From positions 1 through 20,571 of the forward strand of contig DATLAN010000204.1 in the NCBI GenBank assembly GCA_035527455.1: a stretch of DNA of 20,571 nt, in the 5' to 3' direction. Both the position numbers and the translations under genes were made by a program. Below, one piece after another: positions 1 to 8,026 of this stretch (position 1 is its first letter; each line of letters opens with the position of its first letter). The notes under the pieces are model-generated. The model saw only the letters and a program-made list of their open reading frames with translations. It searched no databases and had not been told where the DNA came from. The stretch is from DATLAN01 sp035527455 (GTDB taxonomy: Bacteria; Planctomycetota; Planctomycetia; Pirellulales; Thermoguttaceae).

Positions 1-2355
1 GTGCAGGTGAAGCACGGCCGACATGACCTCGGGATCATCCAGGGCCTTCTTCGTGCTGCCGGGCAATTGGATGCGCCTGAGCATGTCGCCCAGATCGCCC
101 ACCACGTCGCCTCCCTGTCCGGGGCCGATCTTCTGGAGATACCGCGCGGCCGCCGCCAGGTCGATCGGACCGGCAATGCGATAATGATTCAGCAGCGTGC
201 CCGCCAGGGCCGCGGAAGTGCGGTCCGCCAGCGGCTTGTTCTCGAGCAACGCATAGGCCAGGGCCGTGTTGTGGGCGTGCGTATGGAAGCGGTACTTGCT
301 CATCCTCAGCGCCGCAGTGCGAACCAGTGCGTCGTCGTCGGTCGCCAGCTTCCGGATGATCTCGAAGACGGTCTCGTTCTCCGAGCCGATCAACGCCAGC
401 GCTTCGGCGGCGCAGCGGCGAACGTGCGGATCGGCGTCGGCGGCGGCTTCGCCGATCATCTCGATCGCCCGGGCGATGGCGGGGGTCGCTTCCTGCGGCT
501 GCTGGGAGTAGTATCCGCTGGCGCGCGGGATGAGTCCCATCCAATACAGGTAACCCAGCGTGCGCAGCCCGCCGCAGCGCTCGTCGGGGTCCCGGCTGCC
601 GAGCAGGCGTTCGACGATCGGCAGGACCGTGGTTTCTCCCTTCGCGCCCAGGGCCTTGGCGGCGGCGTGCGAGTGCGGCATGGTGGGATACCCGAGCAGG
701 GCGACGAGTTCCTCGGGGCCCTTGCTCGCGTACGCTTCGACCGCTTCGTCGAAAGGCTCCATTGGCCAGTCATCGGTCGAAAACGGCGAGGCGGGCAATC
801 CGGCGCGGTTGTAGAGGTTCATCCCGCGCGGATCGAAATGGCAAGCGTAACGCACGGCCACCGGTTGGGCGACCTTGTCGCTGCGCACGATCACCGTCTT
901 GCCCTCGATAAGGGCTTCGGCCCGGTGGAAGATGCGATTCTCGCCGGCCACGGCGAAGAACCGCAGGACGCCGTCCTTCTGCTCGACGAGCGGCCTGCCG
1001 ATCTCGGGATAATCGGCCGCCGTCAATCCGCCGTCGGCGTGATCGAACTCGAGGACCACGCAGTCGCCCTCGATGCGATGGCCCTTGTAGACGGGCCCTG
1101 ATGAAGCTCCGCCCCTGCCGTAGACTGCGGCCAGGGCCCAACCGGCGAAACGCTCGCCGACCTTGCCCGAGTAGTTCTCGACGTCCAGCGTCACCACCAT
1201 GCCGGTATTCTCGAAAGGCAGCACGCGGCGTTGGCGGTCGCGGTGGGCGTGCCAGGCGTTGAAGTTCAGTTCGCTGACGTTCTCCTTGTTCTCCTTACCG
1301 CCCGCCGTGTGTGCGTGGTAGATGTCCGGCTGGTTGCGCTGGCTGAAGGCGAACGCGAGATCGGGCCGCCGGAATACGGCCCGCAAGCCGGCGATCAACG
1401 CCCGCATCTTGTCCGCGTAGCGAAGGTCGTTCGTGCAGCGAGGATCGCCTTGCGTCGATTCTTCGTGAATATGGAGTACCCCCCGAAACGCCAACGGCAC
1501 CAACGGGTTGAGTTGTCCGTTGAACACGACGGTCGGTTGCGCGGGATCTCCCAAGACCGGGCCGGGTGCCAGCGGCGGTTGGCCCGGCTTGATCGATTCG
1601 CCTCGCTCGAGCTTCTGATCCAGCGTTTGCTTCCACTGCTTCAATTGGGCGTACCACTGCTGGTAGGCCTGTTTTCCGCGCCGAGTCGTGGGATACCATG
1701 TTTCGACCTGCCGGGCGATATCATCGAGTGCCGGCATGGCCGCAAAGCCCTCGACGGGAATCGTCGCATCCAGATCACCCACCCTCGCGCGGACGATCCC
1801 CACCGGCACGCCCAACTCCTCGCTCAGCCGGTTGGCGAAAGGAATCGACAGCACGTCGAACCCGTTGTAGCGATTCGGGCCCCAAGCGTTGTTCTTGCCG
1901 AACGCCTCCTGCGGCGTCGGGCTGAAGTTGTCGCGGCTTGCGCCGAATTCGCACACGCGCGTGCTCGCGCTCGGCACCGGCCCTTCGGTACCGTATTGCT
2001 TGCCGAGCCAGTGGTAAAGCACCAGCCACACCTCGCCCACCAGCACGTTCTCCAGCATGATCGGCTCGCCCGTGCCTTGAACGACCAGGGGGCGCGGCCG
2101 ATCGCTCGCCGCCATCGCATCCAGCGTGACGGACCAGCGGCCGACGCCGTCCGCTGTAGCGGTCTTGCTCTGTCCGGCGAAGCTGACGATCACCTTTTCA
2201 CCCGGCTCGGCCTTGCCCCAAACCGGCACCGGCACGTCGCGCTGGAGAACCATCTCGGAACCGAAGACGTCGGCCACCTCCACGTCTGCACTTGCCCGCG
2301 TGGGGACAAGGAACACGAATGTCAAAGCGATCAGCAGTGCATGTTTTCTGCTCAT
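1..2355 (-). CDS. Sialate O-acetylesterase-like pseudoenzyme fused to HEAT repeats (C-terminus beyond left edge)
   Basis: The minus-strand frame is open from ATG 2355 to base 1 (785 codons, no stop), so the C-terminus is missing. GAGGG lies 5 nt before this ATG; an in-frame ATG at 2367 is a weaker alternative. Residues 1-23 are a Sec-type signal peptide, so the protein is probably exported. Residues 24-525 align by eye with the neighbouring sialate O-acetylesterase: MVLQR, PVPVWG, the Y(K/R)GHR segment and LYN.AGLPA are all kept. The catalytic parts are not. VGEVWL is followed by VLYHWLGK where SGQSNM belongs; the WYQGES site reads HIHEES (about 295-300); the DLDAEVHP site reads DVENYSG. Residues about 526-785 are paired helices with HEAT character, such as DADPHVRRCAAEALALIG. 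Inference: a non-catalytic glycan-binding or scaffold paralogue. It lies 58 nt downstream of the active paralogue, probably in one operon. Confidence 0.85.
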   Translation of the reverse strand, partial: MSRKHALLIALTFVFLVPTRASADVEVADVFGSEMVLQRDVPVPVWGKAEPGEKVIVSFAGQSKTATADGVGRWSVTLDAMAASDRPRPLVVQGTGEPIMLENVLVGEVWLVLYHWLGKQYGTEGPVPSASTRVCEFGASRDNFSPTPQEAFGKNNAWGPNRYNGFDVLSIPFANRLSEELGVPVGIVRARVGDLDATIPVEGFAAMPALDDIARQVETWYPTTRRGKQAYQQWYAQLKQWKQTLDQKLERGESIKPGQPPLAPGPVLGDPAQPTVVFNGQLNPLVPLAFRGVLHIHEESTQGDPRCTNDLRYADKMRALIAGLRAVFRRPDLAFAFSQRNQPDIYHAHTAGGKENKENVSELNFNAWHAHRDRQRRVLPFENTGMVVTLDVENYSGKVGERFAGWALAAVYGRGGASSGPVYKGHRIEGDCVVLEFDHADGGLTAADYPEIGRPLVEQKDGVLRFFAVAGENRIFHRAEALIEGKTVIVRSDKVAQPVAVRYACHFDPRGMNLYNRAGLPASPFSTDDWPMEPFDEAVEAYASKGPEELVALLGYPTMPHSHAAAKALGAKGETTVLPIVERLLGSRDPDERCGGLRTLGYLYWMGLIPRASGYYSQQPQEATPAIARAIEMIGEAAADADPHVRRCAAEALALIGSENETVFEIIRKLATDDDALVRTAALRMSKYRFHTHAHNTALAYALLENKPLADRTSAALAGTLLNHYRIAGPIDLAAAARYLQKIGPGQGGDVVGDLGDMLRRIQLPGSTKKALDDPEVMSAVLHLH

Positions 2356-2413
2356 GGGTACCCTCATGCCGTGGAAGCGACGAGTTCTCATTCGGGTCGG
2401 TAGACGACCGCAA

Positions 2414-3979
2414 CTACTCTTCAAGGGTCGTGAACATGGCCGCGGGCAGGCCGGCCGCATTATACAGGAAGGGCGGGTCGGGGATGTTCGTGTAGCAGTA
2501 ACGCACGTGTACCGGTTCCCGCACCTGTTCCGAGAAGACGACCAGCTCGTTGCCTTCGACCCGAGCCGTCGCCTTGTGCCACTTCTTGTCCGCTGCCGCC
2601 AGTTCCACGTTGGGCAGTTCCTTCGTATCGACGAACCGGGGTGGGGCGAGCATCTCCTTCTCGCCGATCCGCAGGCCGCCGTCGGCGTAGTCGAACTCGA
2701 CGATCACCCGGTCGCCTTCCACCCGGTGGCCCCGGTAGAGCGGGCCGGAGGGGACAACGTCCTTCCTGCCGTAATCCCTGTTCAGCGCCCACAGCGCCAG
2801 CCGGATGCCCGAATCGACCTTGTTGGCCGGGTGAACTTCCGCGTCGAGGTCCAGCAGCACGGCCATCCCGCTGTTGGGCACGAGCTTCAGCCCGTTGAAC
2901 TGTTCCTGGCGAACCAGGGGGCTGCAGTAGTCGCCGCTCCGCTGGATCTGCACCCAATAGAAAGGAATGTCCTCTCCTTTGCCCGTGACGTCGAACGAAT
3001 CGCGCCAGCTTCGGGCCATCACCCTCAGTTCGATGTCCCAGAGCTTGTTGCGCATATCGCTTTCGCCCTGATACCAGAGCACGCCCTTGACGGCCAACGG
3101 CACCAGCGGATGGATCTTGCCGTTGTAGAATCCGCACATGTCGCGATCGGTCGGCTCGGGCATAAGCGGCTGGGGATGGGGAAACGGTGAACCGTGCTTC
3201 AGCGACTCGTCCACCTCAGTCATCCACGCGTCGATCTCCGCAAGGCGTTTTCTCCACACCTCCCGTCCGTGCGGCGTGTCGGGGTAAAAGGCATCGACGC
3301 GATCGGCCAACGCTTCGAGTTCCGGTTCCAGCCGCCAGGCGTGCGGCGGCAGCCACTCCTGGATGATGCTGCCGGGAAACGCCTCCCAGAGAAGTCCGAT
3401 CGGCACGTCCACTTCTTCCCGGATCCGCCGGGCGAAGAAGAACCCCACGGCGCAACAGCCGCCGGTCGACTCTTCGTCATCGCAGACGATCCACGGTTTG
3501 CGCTCCTCGAGCCCGAAACGGTCCACCGGGTACTTCTCCGACCTGCCGGCGCCCCAATAGCGAATCAGTGGGTGTTTCCATTTCATGTTCTGGGGAATCA
3601 CGCTCCGCGCCACGTCACGGCCCATGTTCGACTGACCCGAGCAGAGCCACACGTCACCGACGAGGACGCCGCCGAGCGTGATCGCCTCCTTGCCGGAAAT
3701 GGTCATGGTCTGCAGCTCGGTGCTGAGTTTCAGCGGGTCGAGCACGACCATCCACCTGCCGTCTTCCCCGGCCGTAGCGGTTTTGGCCTGGCCGGCGAAT
3801 TCCACCGTGACCTTCTCTCCCCGATCGGCCCATCCCCAGACCGGCACCGGCTTGGCGCGTTGCAACACCATGTAGTCGACGAACACGTCGGCCGGCGTGA
3901 CTTCCGCCCCGACGGAGCAAGCCAAGGGGAAAACGAAGCACCACGAGACCGTCAACCATCGAAGATACGAAGAGCGCAT
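2414..3979 (-). CDS. Secreted sialate O-acetylesterase (SGNH-type hydrolase)
   Basis: A 521-residue protein. Family members remove O-acetyl esters from sialic acids or from other acetylated glycans, outside the cytoplasm. Residues 1-25 form a signal peptide. An N-terminal beta domain (about 26-105, with MVLQR and PVPVWGW) leads to VGDVWLCSGQSNMG, in which Ser117 of GQSN is the expected nucleophile. Further family landmarks are FPGSIIQEW (201-209), KGVLWYQGESD (298-308) and DLDAEVHPANK (377-387) with candidate Asp379/His383. A C-terminal beta domain ends near LYNAAGLPAAMF. Length and motif order fit the family, so the enzyme looks intact. The start is supported by AAGGA 7 nt upstream (3987-3991, minus strand). 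It is the upstream member of a two-gene minus-strand pair with its degenerate paralogue. Planctomycetes often carry many such esterases for marine or plant polysaccharides; the true substrate is not visible here. Confidence 0.93.
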   Translation of the reverse strand: MRSSYLRWLTVSWCFVFPLACSVGAEVTPADVFVDYMVLQRAKPVPVWGWADRGEKVTVEFAGQAKTATAGEDGRWMVVLDPLKLSTELQTMTISGKEAITLGGVLVGDVWLCSGQSNMGRDVARSVIPQNMKWKHPLIRYWGAGRSEKYPVDRFGLEERKPWIVCDDEESTGGCCAVGFFFARRIREEVDVPIGLLWEAFPGSIIQEWLPPHAWRLEPELEALADRVDAFYPDTPHGREVWRKRLAEIDAWMTEVDESLKHGSPFPHPQPLMPEPTDRDMCGFYNGKIHPLVPLAVKGVLWYQGESDMRNKLWDIELRVMARSWRDSFDVTGKGEDIPFYWVQIQRSGDYCSPLVRQEQFNGLKLVPNSGMAVLLDLDAEVHPANKVDSGIRLALWALNRDYGRKDVVPSGPLYRGHRVEGDRVIVEFDYADGGLRIGEKEMLAPPRFVDTKELPNVELAAADKKWHKATARVEGNELVVFSEQVREPVHVRYCYTNIPDPPFLYNAAGLPAAMFTTLEE

Positions 3980-4460
3980 GGTGGGTTCCTTGTCTTACGT
4001 TTGAGTTGCGGGAACATCGTCTCGTAGTTGTCCAAGACGTCCTTCACCTCGGCCATCGTGTTGCGATATGATACGCCGAATCCTTGCTTGATGCCCAGCC
4101 CCGGCCCATACCGGGAACCCCATAGGGGCCCCATCGGGCCAAGATACTCAGCCGAACCACAAGTGTCAATCCACTCAGAGCGCTCAAGCGAGTGAAACGC
4201 CAGCCCTGGTGAGAGCCGGGAGGCTGATTGCGGCTACTTGCCGCCGGCCTTGCGATTGGCGGCATGGACTTCAGGGTCGTCCATGGCGGCACCGGCACTG
4301 ATATCGGATGTGCGAGGGAAACAAGTCCGGTTTTCGCCAAGAAAAGACCCAAGAATCCACGCGTCCGATGGTCTAATATAGACGGAATCCCGCCACGGCG
4401 GCCGGCTGGCCCTTGCGGCGAACCGACGCCAACGGCCACAAGACCACACGGCGGCCAACC
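3980..4460. other. Divergent intergenic region between the esterase pair and the sigma-factor gene
   Basis: About 480 bases separate the divergent esterase and sigma-factor starts, so promoters for both units should lie here. No RNA gene or convincing terminator is seen. The minus strand from 4233 down to 3952 has an open frame with coding-like composition near 4059-4010 (residues such as MAEVKDVLDNYETMFPQL); it may be a remnant of a lost gene or chance. A small palindrome at 4371-4383 is listed separately. Confidence 0.5.
4371..4383 (+). promoter_or_regulatory. Short palindrome with a -10-like core ahead of the sigma-factor gene
   Basis: GTCTA-ATA-TAGAC has perfect 5-bp arms and contains TAATAT, which resembles a -10 box. 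It lies 30 nt before the first possible TTG start and 78 nt before the preferred one. No clear -35 element could be placed at a proper distance. It may be a promoter core or a small operator; chance is also possible. Confidence 0.22.
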
Positions 4461-5033
4461 TTGAGAAACATCGGCGAGACCCCGGCACCGAGCGACGAAC
4501 AACTGCTGGCTTCGTACCGGGAGTCGGGTCGGGCCAGCGCCGCCGAGGAACTGGTCCGCCGGCACCTGCCGCGCGTCAACGCGTTGGTGTACAGGATGGT
4601 CCTGGACGAATCGGTCGCCGACGACATCACGCAAGAGGTATTCCTGCGCGTGTTGCGGAGCCTAAGTGGTTTTCGACACAAAGCGAGGTTCTCGACGTGG
4701 TTGTGCAAAGTGGCATTGAACGCGACTTACAGCTACTTGAAGTCCGAGAAGGGCTCACCCGTCCGCTACTGCCGCGAGCCGTCCGAGGGCCACTCGCGCG
4801 AGCCCTCGCCGGAGGACGCGGTCTTGGAGGCCGAACTCGACGCCGAGATCCGCGCGGCACTGTCCGAACTGTCGCCCAAGCTCCGGGCCGCCATCGTGTT
4901 GACGTCGGTCGAGCAGCTCGACGTCAAGGAAGCGGCCCGAATCGAAGGATGCACGACCGCCACCATGTATTGGCGGATTCATCAAGCACGTAAGAAACTA
5001 CGACACCGACTCAAGAATTGGTTTTCGCCATGA
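4461..5033 (+). CDS. ECF-type RNA polymerase sigma factor
   Basis: An extracytoplasmic-function sigma-70 factor that would direct RNA polymerase to a dedicated set of promoters. Residues (preferred start) about 11-95 are region 2, including ELVRRH, the DDITQEVFLRVLRSL core-binding helix and the FSTWL motif; a short acidic linker follows; residues about 125-185 are region 4, a helix-turn-helix with ELSPKLRAAIVLTSVEQL, DVKEAARIEG and MYWRIHQARKKL. No ATG occurs in this frame before region 2, so the start must be non-ATG. TTG 4461 leaves about 10 residues before DEQLL, normal for the family; TTG 4413 would add 16 Arg/Lys-rich residues. Neither has a good ribosome binding site. The stop overlaps the next gene's start by ATGA, the usual sign of a sigma/anti-sigma pair. 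The likely regulon includes the downstream cluster, but this is inference. Confidence 0.9.
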   Translation: MRNIGETPAPSDEQLLASYRESGRASAAEELVRRHLPRVNALVYRMVLDESVADDITQEVFLRVLRSLSGFRHKARFSTWLCKVALNATYSYLKSEKGSPVRYCREPSEGHSREPSPEDAVLEAELDAEIRAALSELSPKLRAAIVLTSVEQLDVKEAARIEGCTTATMYWRIHQARKKLRHRLKNWFSP

Positions 5034-5827
5034 ACGAACCACGAGAAACTTCCGACCTCGATCGAGCCTTGCACGGCTGGGCCGAGCGGAGAGAGGCGGC
5101 CAAGGACCACGACGGGTTGCTGGGCCGCATCATGACGGCCCACGGTCGAGGCGGCGGCGCTCTCCCGCCCGTTTCGCTCCACGCGCCGCGGCTGCGTCCC
5201 CATCGCACGGCCTGGTTCGCGATGGGTGCCGCGGCGGCTGCGCTGGTCGCCGCGACGCTGCTGGTGGTCCTTCGCCCTCGACCGGACGTCGTCGTGCCGA
5301 GCGATTTGCCGCCGCAATACGCCTGGCTCGATCAGAGCCAACTCGGCGAGAAGGCCGCGCTGCTGCGGGAGATGGAGCGGGTCTTCGAGAATCGTCTTCA
5401 ATGGGTGGCCGAGACCGAAGGCCGCGTGGTGATGCAGGTGGAGCAAGACGGTCGCGACGGGGCCGCGTTGCCGGCGGAGGCCGCCGGCGTGGCCGTTCGC
5501 GTGGTCGTCGTGCAGCGCGACGCCGATTCCGACCAATGGACCCCCGTCTGGGCCGTGGACGTGTTGGCCCGACAGCAGCAGGTGGTCCATCTGACGCCGT
5601 CCAATGCCGGTCTGCCGCCGGGAACGGAACTCGTGTTGTGGGCCTTTGCGGTCGACGACGACGTAATCGCCGTCGATTCGCGCCTGTCGGTGGCGGAGCA
5701 CTCGCTTCAGGTGGAGTTCAGCGACGTGCAGCGTTCGGGCGTGCCCGCCAGGGTGTACGAGGTGCGGGAGCACGGCCGGCAGTACCGTGTGTTTCAGACG
5801 ATCGCCATGCTCGACGATAAGGTGTAA
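5030..5827 (+). CDS. Probable membrane anti-sigma factor, single-pass, without a visible zinc motif
   Basis: A 265-residue protein whose ATG overlaps the sigma-factor stop by ATGA. An in-frame TTG at 5018 is possible but would lengthen the overlap. Residues 1-60 are a soluble, charged N-terminus that would face the cytoplasm and could hold the sigma factor. Residues about 61-81 (WFAMGAAAAALVAATLLVVL) form one membrane helix. The remaining about 180 residues would be periplasmic: a helical stretch (KAALLREMERVFENRL), then beta-rich sequence ending with VYEVREHGRQYRVFQT. The HxxxCxxC motif of zinc-binding anti-sigma domains is absent, so the assignment rests on gene order, coupling and topology. 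It could instead be a membrane sensor or partner of another kind. The next gene starts 3 nt after the stop. Confidence 0.72.
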   Translation: MNEPRETSDLDRALHGWAERREAAKDHDGLLGRIMTAHGRGGGALPPVSLHAPRLRPHRTAWFAMGAAAAALVAATLLVVLRPRPDVVVPSDLPPQYAWLDQSQLGEKAALLREMERVFENRLQWVAETEGRVVMQVEQDGRDGAALPAEAAGVAVRVVVVQRDADSDQWTPVWAVDVLARQQQVVHLTPSNAGLPPGTELVLWAFAVDDDVIAVDSRLSVAEHSLQVEFSDVQRSGVPARVYEVREHGRQYRVFQTIAMLDDKV

Positions 5828-5830
5828 GCC

Positions 5831-6871
5831 ATGAACCCGATTTGCAGATTTTGGACCGCCGCATTGCTGGCCGCCGGCACGGCCGTTTCGACGACGACGC
5901 TTCTTGCGGCCGAGCCGAGCGTGGAGATCACGCCCCGTGAAGGCTGGTCGGCGATGTTCGGCGGCGAGGAAGTCAAACGCGGCTACGTCGTTGCCGGGCA
6001 GGCGCCGCTCGAGGGGCGGATCGTTTGGTCCTATTCGGCCCAACGGCGGACGATCGCCCGAGGCGAACTCTCGGCCAACGTCGGTCCACACGGGCCGATA
6101 ACGATAGAGATCTTCTTGCGATTGCCCGAAGTGCGGGAAGGGATCGCGTACGACACCGAACTGCGGCTGCAACTGGTCGACGACCGGCAGAACGTCGCGG
6201 CCGAGCACAACCGGGTGATACGACTCTTTCCCCGGGACGCCTTCGCCGACCGCCGCGAGTGGCTCGATCGGTTGAAGATCGTCCTCTACGACCCGACGGA
6301 GAAGACCGAGAAGACGTTCGACGAGGCCGAGGTCCCGTACACGTACATGCGCAGCCTGACGGCCCTGAAAGCGACGAGCGAGGGCATGGTGGTGATCGGG
6401 GAAGGGGTCTCGTGGACGGACTATCCCGCGCTGCCGGAAGCGCTGGTCGAGCTGGCCGCAGGCGGCCGATCCGTCCTCTGTCTGGCGCCGGCCGACGGAT
6501 ACCTTGTCTTTCCGGGCGTCGAACAGGGGCAGCCGAAGCCCGGGCGCGTGTCGCTTCGCCGCAACGACGTGATCGGCGAACTCGACAAGCGCCTGGACGC
6601 GGACGCCTGGCCGCCGCGGGGGGAAATGGTGGCTGCCGCCGTGCAGCCGACCAGCCGAAGCGGCCGCGTGGTCCTTGCGGTGACGGACTCTCCGGAGGCC
6701 TGGCCGTGGCTGGAAGTCGCCTATCCCGGCGGAGGGCGGCTGATCGTGTGCGGGTTCGGCCTGATCGACCATTGGCAGGCCGGCCCCACGCCGCGATATC
6801 TGTTGGTGCGTGTTTTCGAACGACTATCCCAGGGGGCCGAAACACCCCGAAACTCTCTCGAACAGGAGTAG
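5831..6871 (+). CDS. Secreted protein of unknown function, possible class I amidotransferase-like fold
   Basis: A 346-residue protein with a signal peptide (residues 1-27, cleavage near LLAAEP). AAGG lies 8 nt before the ATG. Residues about 30-135 look like a beta-sandwich (RIVWSYSAQRRTIARGEL, then TELRLQLVDD). From about 150 the pattern LKIVLYDP, MVVIGEGVSW, ALVELAAGGRSVLCLAP and GGGRLIVCGFGLID resembles the alpha/beta layout of GATase1-like domains found in planctomycete surface proteins; no catalytic Cys-His-Glu triad is evident, so it is probably not an active amidotransferase. It sits in a tight row between the anti-sigma candidate (3 nt) and the first CsgG-type gene (4 nt), so it is almost certainly co-transcribed. 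No confident family name can be given. Confidence 0.85.
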   Translation: MNPICRFWTAALLAAGTAVSTTTLLAAEPSVEITPREGWSAMFGGEEVKRGYVVAGQAPLEGRIVWSYSAQRRTIARGELSANVGPHGPITIEIFLRLPEVREGIAYDTELRLQLVDDRQNVAAEHNRVIRLFPRDAFADRREWLDRLKIVLYDPTEKTEKTFDEAEVPYTYMRSLTALKATSEGMVVIGEGVSWTDYPALPEALVELAAGGRSVLCLAPADGYLVFPGVEQGQPKPGRVSLRRNDVIGELDKRLDADAWPPRGEMVAAAVQPTSRSGRVVLAVTDSPEAWPWLEVAYPGGGRLIVCGFGLIDHWQAGPTPRYLLVRVFERLSQGAETPRNSLEQE

Positions 6872-6875
6872 ATCG

Positions 6876-7847
6876 ATGCGAAGTAAAAGGTTGTTGTTCT
6901 GTTACGCCGCGTTGGGGTTGCTGCTGGCGGCGGGATCCCCGGCGGCGGCCGCGAAAGTCTATCCGGCGGCGATCCTGCCGTTTCAGGAACGCGGCGACGA
7001 CGTGAAGGGACTCGGCGCGCAGGTCACCGACCTGCTGTTCGCCGAACTGGTCGCCGACGAGCGGATGTATCTGGTGGACCGCGAGGACCTCGACGAGATT
7101 CTCAAGGAACTGGAGTTGAGTCGCTCCGGAATGGTCAAGTCGAGCGAGGCCGCCCAAGTGGGCCAACTCACCGGCGCCAAGATCCTGCTGACCGGGTCGG
7201 TGATCCAGGTCGACGGCAAGCTCTATCTGGTGGCCAAGATCATCGGCACCGAAACCACCCGGGTGCTCGGCGCCAGCGTCAAGGGAAACGTCCGCGACGA
7301 ACTGGACGCGCTGACCGGGCAATTGGCCGACGAGGTCGCCAGGACGATCGAGACCCGGGCCGAGGACCTGATCGCCAAACCGAGGACCCGCGAAGACCGT
7401 CTGGCGGCGGTGAAGGAGGCCCTCGGCAATGCCGAGCGGCCGATCGTCAAGGTCACCGTTTCCGAACGGCACGTGGGCCAGGCGACCATCGATCCGGCGG
7501 CCGAGACGGAGATCATCCTGTTCTGCAAGGAGGCCGGCTTCGAGGTGATCGATCCGAGCCATGGGGACGCGCGCCAGGCCGATATGCTTCTGATCGGCGA
7601 AGGAATGAGCGAGTTCGCCGCCCGACACGGCAGCCTGACCTCGGTCAAGGCCCGGCTGGAACTCAAAGCCGTCGACGCGCGCACGGGCCGCGTGGTGGCG
7701 ATCGACCGCCAGACGTCGGTCGAGGTGGACCTGAGCGAGCAGCTCGCCGGCAAGGCGGCCCTGCAAGAGGCCGCCGCCGAGATCGCCGAGCGGCTCTTGC
7801 CGAAGATCGTCCAGCGCGACGGGGACAAGAAGAGCGGCAAGGAGTAG
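6876..7847 (+). CDS. Secreted CsgG/FlgO-family protein (two related domains)
   Basis: A 323-residue protein. AGGAG at 6864-6868 lies 7 nt before ATG 6876, so this start is preferred over the upstream in-frame ATG 6810, which falls inside the preceding gene. Residues 1-25 are a signal peptide. No lipobox cysteine follows, unlike true curli CsgG, so it is probably soluble in the periplasm or surface-attached. Residues about 28-160 match the CsgG-type pattern: AAILPF, TDLLFAEL, YLVDREDLDEILKELEL, VGQLTGAKILLTGS and DGKLYLVAKII. Residues about 189-312 look like a second, divergent copy (FEVIDP, ADMLLIGEG, LELKAVDARTGRVV). The family includes curli secretion channels, FlgO/FlgT and LpoB-like proteins, which act in the cell envelope. 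Function here is unknown. It ends the first block of the sigma operon; a hairpin repeat follows. Confidence 0.87.
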   Translation: MRSKRLLFCYAALGLLLAAGSPAAAAKVYPAAILPFQERGDDVKGLGAQVTDLLFAELVADERMYLVDREDLDEILKELELSRSGMVKSSEAAQVGQLTGAKILLTGSVIQVDGKLYLVAKIIGTETTRVLGASVKGNVRDELDALTGQLADEVARTIETRAEDLIAKPRTREDRLAAVKEALGNAERPIVKVTVSERHVGQATIDPAAETEIILFCKEAGFEVIDPSHGDARQADMLLIGEGMSEFAARHGSLTSVKARLELKAVDARTGRVVAIDRQTSVEVDLSEQLAGKAALQEAAAEIAERLLPKIVQRDGDKKSGKE

Positions 7848-7922
7848 AATTGTCCCGAAGGAGCCGTCAAGCGGAACAGGCCGGCCTTCCAGCTTGTTTG
7901 ACACAGGTGGCCTTTCCGTGAC

Positions 7923-7980
7923 GTGGGGCACGTTTTCAACGTGCCAACAACCGGAAAGGCACGTTGAAAACGTGCCCCAC
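7923..7980. repeat. Perfect 23-bp inverted repeat with 12-nt loop (REP- or MITE-like palindrome)
   Basis: The arm at 7923-7945 (GTGGGGCACG then TTTTCAACGTGCC) is the exact reverse complement of 7958-7980. The loop is AACAACCGGAAA. A related GGCCTTTCCG at 7909-7918 pairs with CGGAAAGGC at 7952-7960, an alternative fold. A perfect palindrome of this length between genes is typical of dispersed repeats that form cruciforms or RNA hairpins. Confidence 0.9.
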
Positions 7981-8026
7981 TGCAACGTGCCAACAACCGG
8001 AAAGGCACGTTGAAAACGTGCCCCAC
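7938..8026. repeat. Two 43-bp direct repeats with a 3-nt spacer
   Basis: The 43-bp units at 7938-7980 and 7984-8026 are identical; TGC separates them (period 46). Each starts with a small stem-loop (AACGTGCC / GGCACGTT) and ends with GAAAACGTGCCCCAC. A third fragment, CGTGCCCCAC, is at 8031-8040. The pattern fits a partial tandem duplication of the right half of the palindrome. Confidence 0.92.

Noticed and set aside
1..3190. Long plus-strand frames at 1-1101, 1231-2403, 2126-3190 (and 3194-4027)
   Set aside because: They are Arg/Pro/Gly-rich antisense shadows of the two esterase genes, with no domain pattern, while the minus strand carries clear family motifs.
4982..6772. 596-residue minus-strand frame opposite the anti-sigma and secreted-protein genes
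   Set aside because: It is a high-GC antisense shadow, low in recognisable motifs, and opposes genes with signal peptides and ribosome binding sites.
6810..6875. Upstream ATG start for the first CsgG-type gene
   Set aside because: It lies in the preceding gene, lacks a binding site and would put 22 extra residues before a clean signal peptide.
7923..7980. Rho-independent terminator
   Set aside because: The stem is strong but no run of U follows, so it is listed as a repeat with possible effect only.
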